A stretch of 64,000 nt of DNA from Maniola hyperantus (taxonomy: Eukaryota; Arthropoda; Insecta; Lepidoptera; Nymphalidae). The translations under genes were made by a program, and so were the position numbers. The notes under the pieces were generated by a model, which was given only the letters and a program-made list of their open reading frames with translations, was not told the DNA's origin and made no database searches. Positions 23,701-29,700 of this stretch are shown here, in pieces. Numbering within the stretch: the first letter of the stretch is position 1; every line of letters starts with the position of its first letter. Location: the NCBI RefSeq assembly GCF_902806685.2, contig NC_048555.1, positions 7,006,001 through 7,070,000 on the forward strand, given 5' to 3'.

Positions 23701-26700
23701 GTTTTTGGTTTGTTTTATTTTAAGCTGGCTGTCTGTTTGGCTTGCTCATAAATGCGTACTCTTAATGAAGAACACATAAATTATTAAGATCGTATCAGGT
23801 AATATTACTGTATCTATCTATTCTAGAACAATATTATGTTAAATAATAATTATTTTCCTCTCATGCTTAACGAACCATAAGTGAAAAATTATTATAATTA
23901 CTTAGGTATACCTACCTAAAGTTATTTTTATTCGGTCTCCTTTGAGGAGATAATTTATATCTACGGTTATTATTTTCAAAGTCCTTATAATAATATTACC
24001 TATGTCAAAAGATTTATTTTATAAGATTTTTATTCATAGACAGACAGATAAACTGGATGAAACTATAAGATATTATATAAAATATATAAAAGCATTCATT
24101 TTTAGGGTTCCGTACCTCAGAAGAAAAAAAAGAACCTTTATAGGATCACTTTGTTGTATGTCTGTCTGTCTGTTTTTCGTGTCTGTCAAAAAACCCTATA
24201 GGGTACCCCTTGTAGAGCTAGGATCATGAAATTTGGTCGGTAGGTAGGTGTAGCACAAGTAAAGGAAAAAATCCGAAAACCGTGAATTTATGGTTACATC
24301 ACAAAAAAAAGTTAAAATGTGTTATTACATGAAATAATAATTAGTATTTTCAATTGTCAAAGTAAGATAATTCTATATCAAATGTGGTATCATTTAAAAG
24401 GGCTTCATCTGAACATTCTAAAACAGAATTTTGATTTATTTTTATGCATAATAAATTTTGATTTATCGTGCAAAATGTCGAAAAAATACCATTCCTCCCC
24501 GCTTATCTCCGAAGTTCACCAATTGAAAAATCTGAAATAATTATGGTCAATAGAAGTATATATGATATATTTTACATAAAAAATAAAACTAACGCTGAAA
24601 ATCATATTTTTTGATACTAACAATAAACCTCTACAAACAAAGTTAGTTTTGCGGTTTGTTAATAAAAGTGATTCTTACCGTTTTACTTCTTCTGTAGTAC
24701 GGAACCCTAGGTGCGCGAGTCCGACTCGCACTTGACCGGTTTTTTTCAATTAGGTACCGGAAGTTTCCGTTGCGATGTTTGATTTCTGATATACATTTTG
24801 TTCTTACTATTTAATCGTTATTAGTTAGCTTGATAGCATTTACATAGAAAGAGCTCTCTCAGCAAAAATAAATATAATTATTGTGTCAATTGGCTTAATA
24901 GGTAGGTAAGTAAATGAAGATAGTTGTTTACTTTGTAAACATTACTAGGTATTGTGGGAAATTCTTAATAGCACAATCATTATTTCAAAATGATGACGAA
25001 CTTACATCTATTGTTTTTGTATCCTTTACTCTCACGCCCGTGTAAAAAATCTTTTAAACAAATATAAAAGCCAAAAAGGAATATAATTCACTTACATACA
25101 TTATTTACCGCAGCTTTGGAACGGACTTGGTATTAACATCAACGGCGAGTACAACACTCACCTTCGATTTACCGATGACATAGTCGCTATTGCAGAGACT
25201 CTGGAAGACCTCAATACAATGCTCAGTGACCTTATCAGAGCTTCTCAGCAGGTGGGCCTAAAAATGAACATGAGTAAGACGAAAATCATGTCTAATGTCC
25301 GGCCCCACCCAGTAATCGTTGAGAGCTCTGCACTCGAAATTGTAGACGAGTATATATACCTAGGACATACAATCTAGTTGGGTAGGTCCAATTTCGAGAA
25401 AGAGGTCAACCGCCGAATCCAACTCGGTTGGGCAGCGTTCAGGAAGCTTCGAGATGTCTTCTTGTCCAAAATTCCTCAGTGCTTGAAGACCAAAGTCTTC
25501 GAACAGTGCGTGTTGCCAGTGATGACATATGGATCCGAGACATGGTCGCTAACTATGGGCCTCATAAGAAAGCTCAGAGTCACTCAGCGGACGATGGAGA
25601 GAACTATGCTTGGAGTTTCTCTACGTGATCAAATCAGAAATGAGGAGATCCGTAGGAGAACTAGAGTAACCGACATAGCTCAACGGGTTGCGAAGCTGAA
25701 GTGGCAATGGGCGGGGCACATAGTTCGTACAACCGATAGACGTTGGGGTCCCAAGGTGCTGGAATGGCAACCTCGCACCGGAAGACACAGCGTTGGAAGA
25801 CCCCCCCACTAGGTAGACGGACGACATCAGACGAGTCGCAGGGAGCCGCTGGATTTAGGTGGCATAAGACCGTGGCGTGTGGAAGTCCCTACAAGAGACC
25901 CATGTCCAGTAGTGGACGTCTATCAGTTGATAATAATAAAGTTTTTTATTAAAGGCAAAATAACCCAGTATACATAATACATATTATTCATAAAATATAC
26001 CATTATAAAAATAAAAATAACATAAAGTAAAATGAACTAAGTACATGTACATGATATGATGATGATGAATTCGCAGATATGACAATTGGGATGGTTTCAG
26101 TGAACTCCACAATTCCACATGCCATATGTCGGTAACCTCATGAGCCAGATCGAAATCTATTATTTTTAACTTTACGGTATTTTCGCAATTTTTCAAAATG
26201 TATATTTAAATTATGTTACGATAAAACAGGCAAACATACCTAATAATATAGAGTTATTATATTATTATTATCTTTAATAAATCACTTGTAGGAAGAGGAA
26301 TAGTTAATAAGCATGAAACAGTCAACTTTGGATAAGATTAAATCATTTTCGTGATCTTAGCCTTGAACGATATTTTTTGCGACAGCTTCAAGAATTTGTC
26401 TGTGCTTGAAGTTGCGGACGGGTTGGTCATAAAAAAAATACGGGCCGAATTGAGAACCACATCGTTGGTGCGTGGATGTGCGGTGGGGGACCTCCTGAAG
26501 GGTACCTGGTGAAGGTTCCGCCTCGGCGGACGTCGTTTGCTCGGTCGTGGTTGATTGCTTAGGTGTCCCCGTGACCAAATCGCCAGGTGACACGCACCGG
26601 CGAGTCCCATTTTCCTTCCCTTCAGTTGGCTGGGCTGGCTGGCTGGCTAGCTGGCTATGATGATTAATCATGAAACATTCTCATTACCACAGTGAATAAA

Positions 26701-29700
26701 CCGATCGTCAGCTGCGCCAGAATAGAAGCGGAGGGCGTAGTACCTTGTCATAGTGTCAAGCGTTATTTCATGGTTCTTTACCACTAGGAATACGAAATTT
26801 CAATGTAATAAATTATGTACCATATAGTGGATTTAAACAACAAATACTGGAAAAAACAACCAAAACGTAATGTTTAAACTGTGACCAAAACAAATGAACT
26901 TTTTTTGGGTTTTCTTTTACGGTTTATTGCGATGTCTAACTCGGAAATGAAATATTTCATACATTCAAAATAATTAATTTGTTGTTCATAATTATGTACG
27001 GAACCCTATAGAGCGAGGCTCGACTCGCTCTTGGCCTGTTTCTAACATAATTCCTCAATTCATTCATCTTATGTGGTAAAATTTTAGTTAACCGACTGCA
27101 TAAGAGAAATGGCAATGTTTTAAATCTACCGTAATTACTTAATTAGTGAATAATTTATGCCCGTTTGTTGTGCAGGTTCCTTCATAACTATATACTTGTT
27201 CAGCAAGCGATGGAACATAGAGGACAGCATTATCGGCATAGTGGCCTGCCTCAGCCGAGTGGCCGCGAGTATTGTGTACGCAATGGCCCCCAGCAGAACG
27301 GTGTACTTCCTGGGGCCTGTTCTCGACATGTTCAGTTCGGCGGGAGCTACATCACTACGGTCCATTGTTACGAAGCTTGTGAAAGCTGATGAAGTTGGTA
27401 AGTCAACTTTAGTTACAGTTTACTTTTTTTTTTTTTTAATAGATATAGCGAGCAAACGAGTAGGCGGGTCACCTGATGTTAAGTGATTACCGCCGCCTAT
27501 GAACATTTGCAGCACCAGAGGAACCGCCGATGCGTTGCCGGCCTTTTAGGAATTTATTGGTCCGCCCCTTGAATAACCCCATGTTATAATCTAGTGGGAA
27601 CACCGCCGATGGGAGTTGGTTCCACAGTTTGCACGTGCGTGGAAAGAAGGATCTGGCGCAGCGGACGGTCGAAGTGCACCAGACACCCAGGTGGTGAGTG
27701 TGTCATTCGGTGGCGCGCGGTCACCGTAAGGTCACTTTAGTTTAGTTGCACCTGCACAGTGCACAGCCCCCGCGCTAGCCCGGTGCGGGAGAGCGCGGGT
27801 GACATACGGGTGTGCGGGGCATCCCCCTGCCTCATACACCGATTGCGATCTCAACCTGTCGCGGACTATACCTACCTATTAACAAAGTATTTTCCAAACG
27901 GCATAAAAATATCAAATTCAAGTTTCTACCATGTGAAGAATGGCAAACATTTTTATTTTATACATAATATATTATTATATTATAACATTATTACACATAT
28001 TATTATATTTTGTGTCTATATACCTATACCGTCGATCTATTATAATATACCTAATACCTACACGATTCTTTTTTTTTTTTTTTTTTTATTCAGATACAAG
28101 TTAGCCCTTGACTGCAATCTCACCTGGTGGTAAGTGATGATGCAGTCTAAGATGATAGCGGGCTAACCTGGAAGGGGTATGGCAGTTTTTATTAAACCCA
28201 TACCCCTTTGGTTTCTACACGGCATCGTACCGGAAAGCTAAATCGCTTGGCGGCACGGCTTTGCCGGTAGGGTGGTAACTAGCCACGGCCGAAGCCTCCC
28301 ACCAGACCAGACCAGAAATTTAGAAATTATAAAATTCCAAATCCCTGCCAGGAATCGAACCCGGGACCTCCCACTATTAAGACCACAGCGCTCACCACTG
28401 CGCCAGGGAGGTCGTCAAATTCTGAAATTAAAATGGAAAAACTAACAAGTCTGGCCGCTATTCCGTTGTTCGTAATATCACTTCTTGTTCAAAGACAATC
28501 AATAGGTACCTACCCATAATATTGAACGCGACAGTGTGTTTGTTAGTTGATTTGCTTTTCAATCATGCCGCTAGGAAGCAACGAAGCAACGGATTGATGT
28601 GATTTTTAGCCTTGCGTATATATCCCTTTAGGGTGCCAACTGCCAACAGGGCCCTTTACTAACTGACTGACTGACTGATCTATCAAAGCACAGCTCAAAT
28701 TTCTAGACGGATCGGGCTGAAATTTGGCATGCAGATAGCTATTATGACGTAGGCATCCGCTAAGAAAGGATTTTTGAAAGTTCAACCCCTAAGGGAGTGA
28801 AATAGGGGTTTGAAATTTGTGTAGTCCAAGCGGCCGAAGTCGCGAGCATAAGCTAGTCCTATATTATATATTCATGCAAACAATAACACCAGGTTTACAT
28901 GCACAAAAGCACATAGTGCGGTATGCGTTTGTTTATTGTGTACACGCACTATGACAGGTGTTCTATTGAAACGTTGATAAAATATGACGTGGCTCTAATT
29001 TACTTAAACTACAGTAGAAATAGAGCAATTGATACTGACCCAGTATTATAACAACTTCATTATAACGCGTAAAATTTAAAATCCTCACGCGTCATTTTAA
29101 CTTTTGTGTCAAATGTCATGTCAAAAGTACGATTTTAGTTCGAGTACGAGATTAGGGTTCCGTACCCCATAAAATAAAAGGAAAAAGGAACCTTTATAGG
29201 ATCACTTCGTTGTCTTTATGTCTGTCGTGTCTGTCAAGAAACCTATACCTAGGGTAGGTAGGTACTTCCCGTTGATCTAGAATCATGAAATTTTGCCGGT
29301 CGGTAGATCTTATAGCACACATGAGGGAAAAATCCGAAAACCGTGAATTTGTGTTTACATCACAAACAAAATTAAAATGTGTTCATGAACAAATAATTAG
29401 TACTAATAGGTAGTATTTTCAATTTCTACTAATAGGTAGTATTTTCAATTTTCGACGTAAAATTAATATACCTACCAAGTGGGGTATCATATGAAAGCGC
29501 TGTACATTCTAAAACAGATTTTTATTTATTTGTATGCATGATTTAATTATTTTTTACTTTTTAGTGTTGGTGGTTATTGAAGTCGGTTTTTATTAAATTA
29601 TTATATTATGTTCAAATCCATTCAATAGCTTCAGCGTGAAGCGTGTACAGACAGACAAAATTAAAAAATCTGTTTTGGGCTCTTAGTTTTATTACATCTA

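Noticed and set aside
25621..25827. Minus-strand frame opposite the RTE coding region
   Set aside because: Antisense shadow of the reverse-transcriptase frame.
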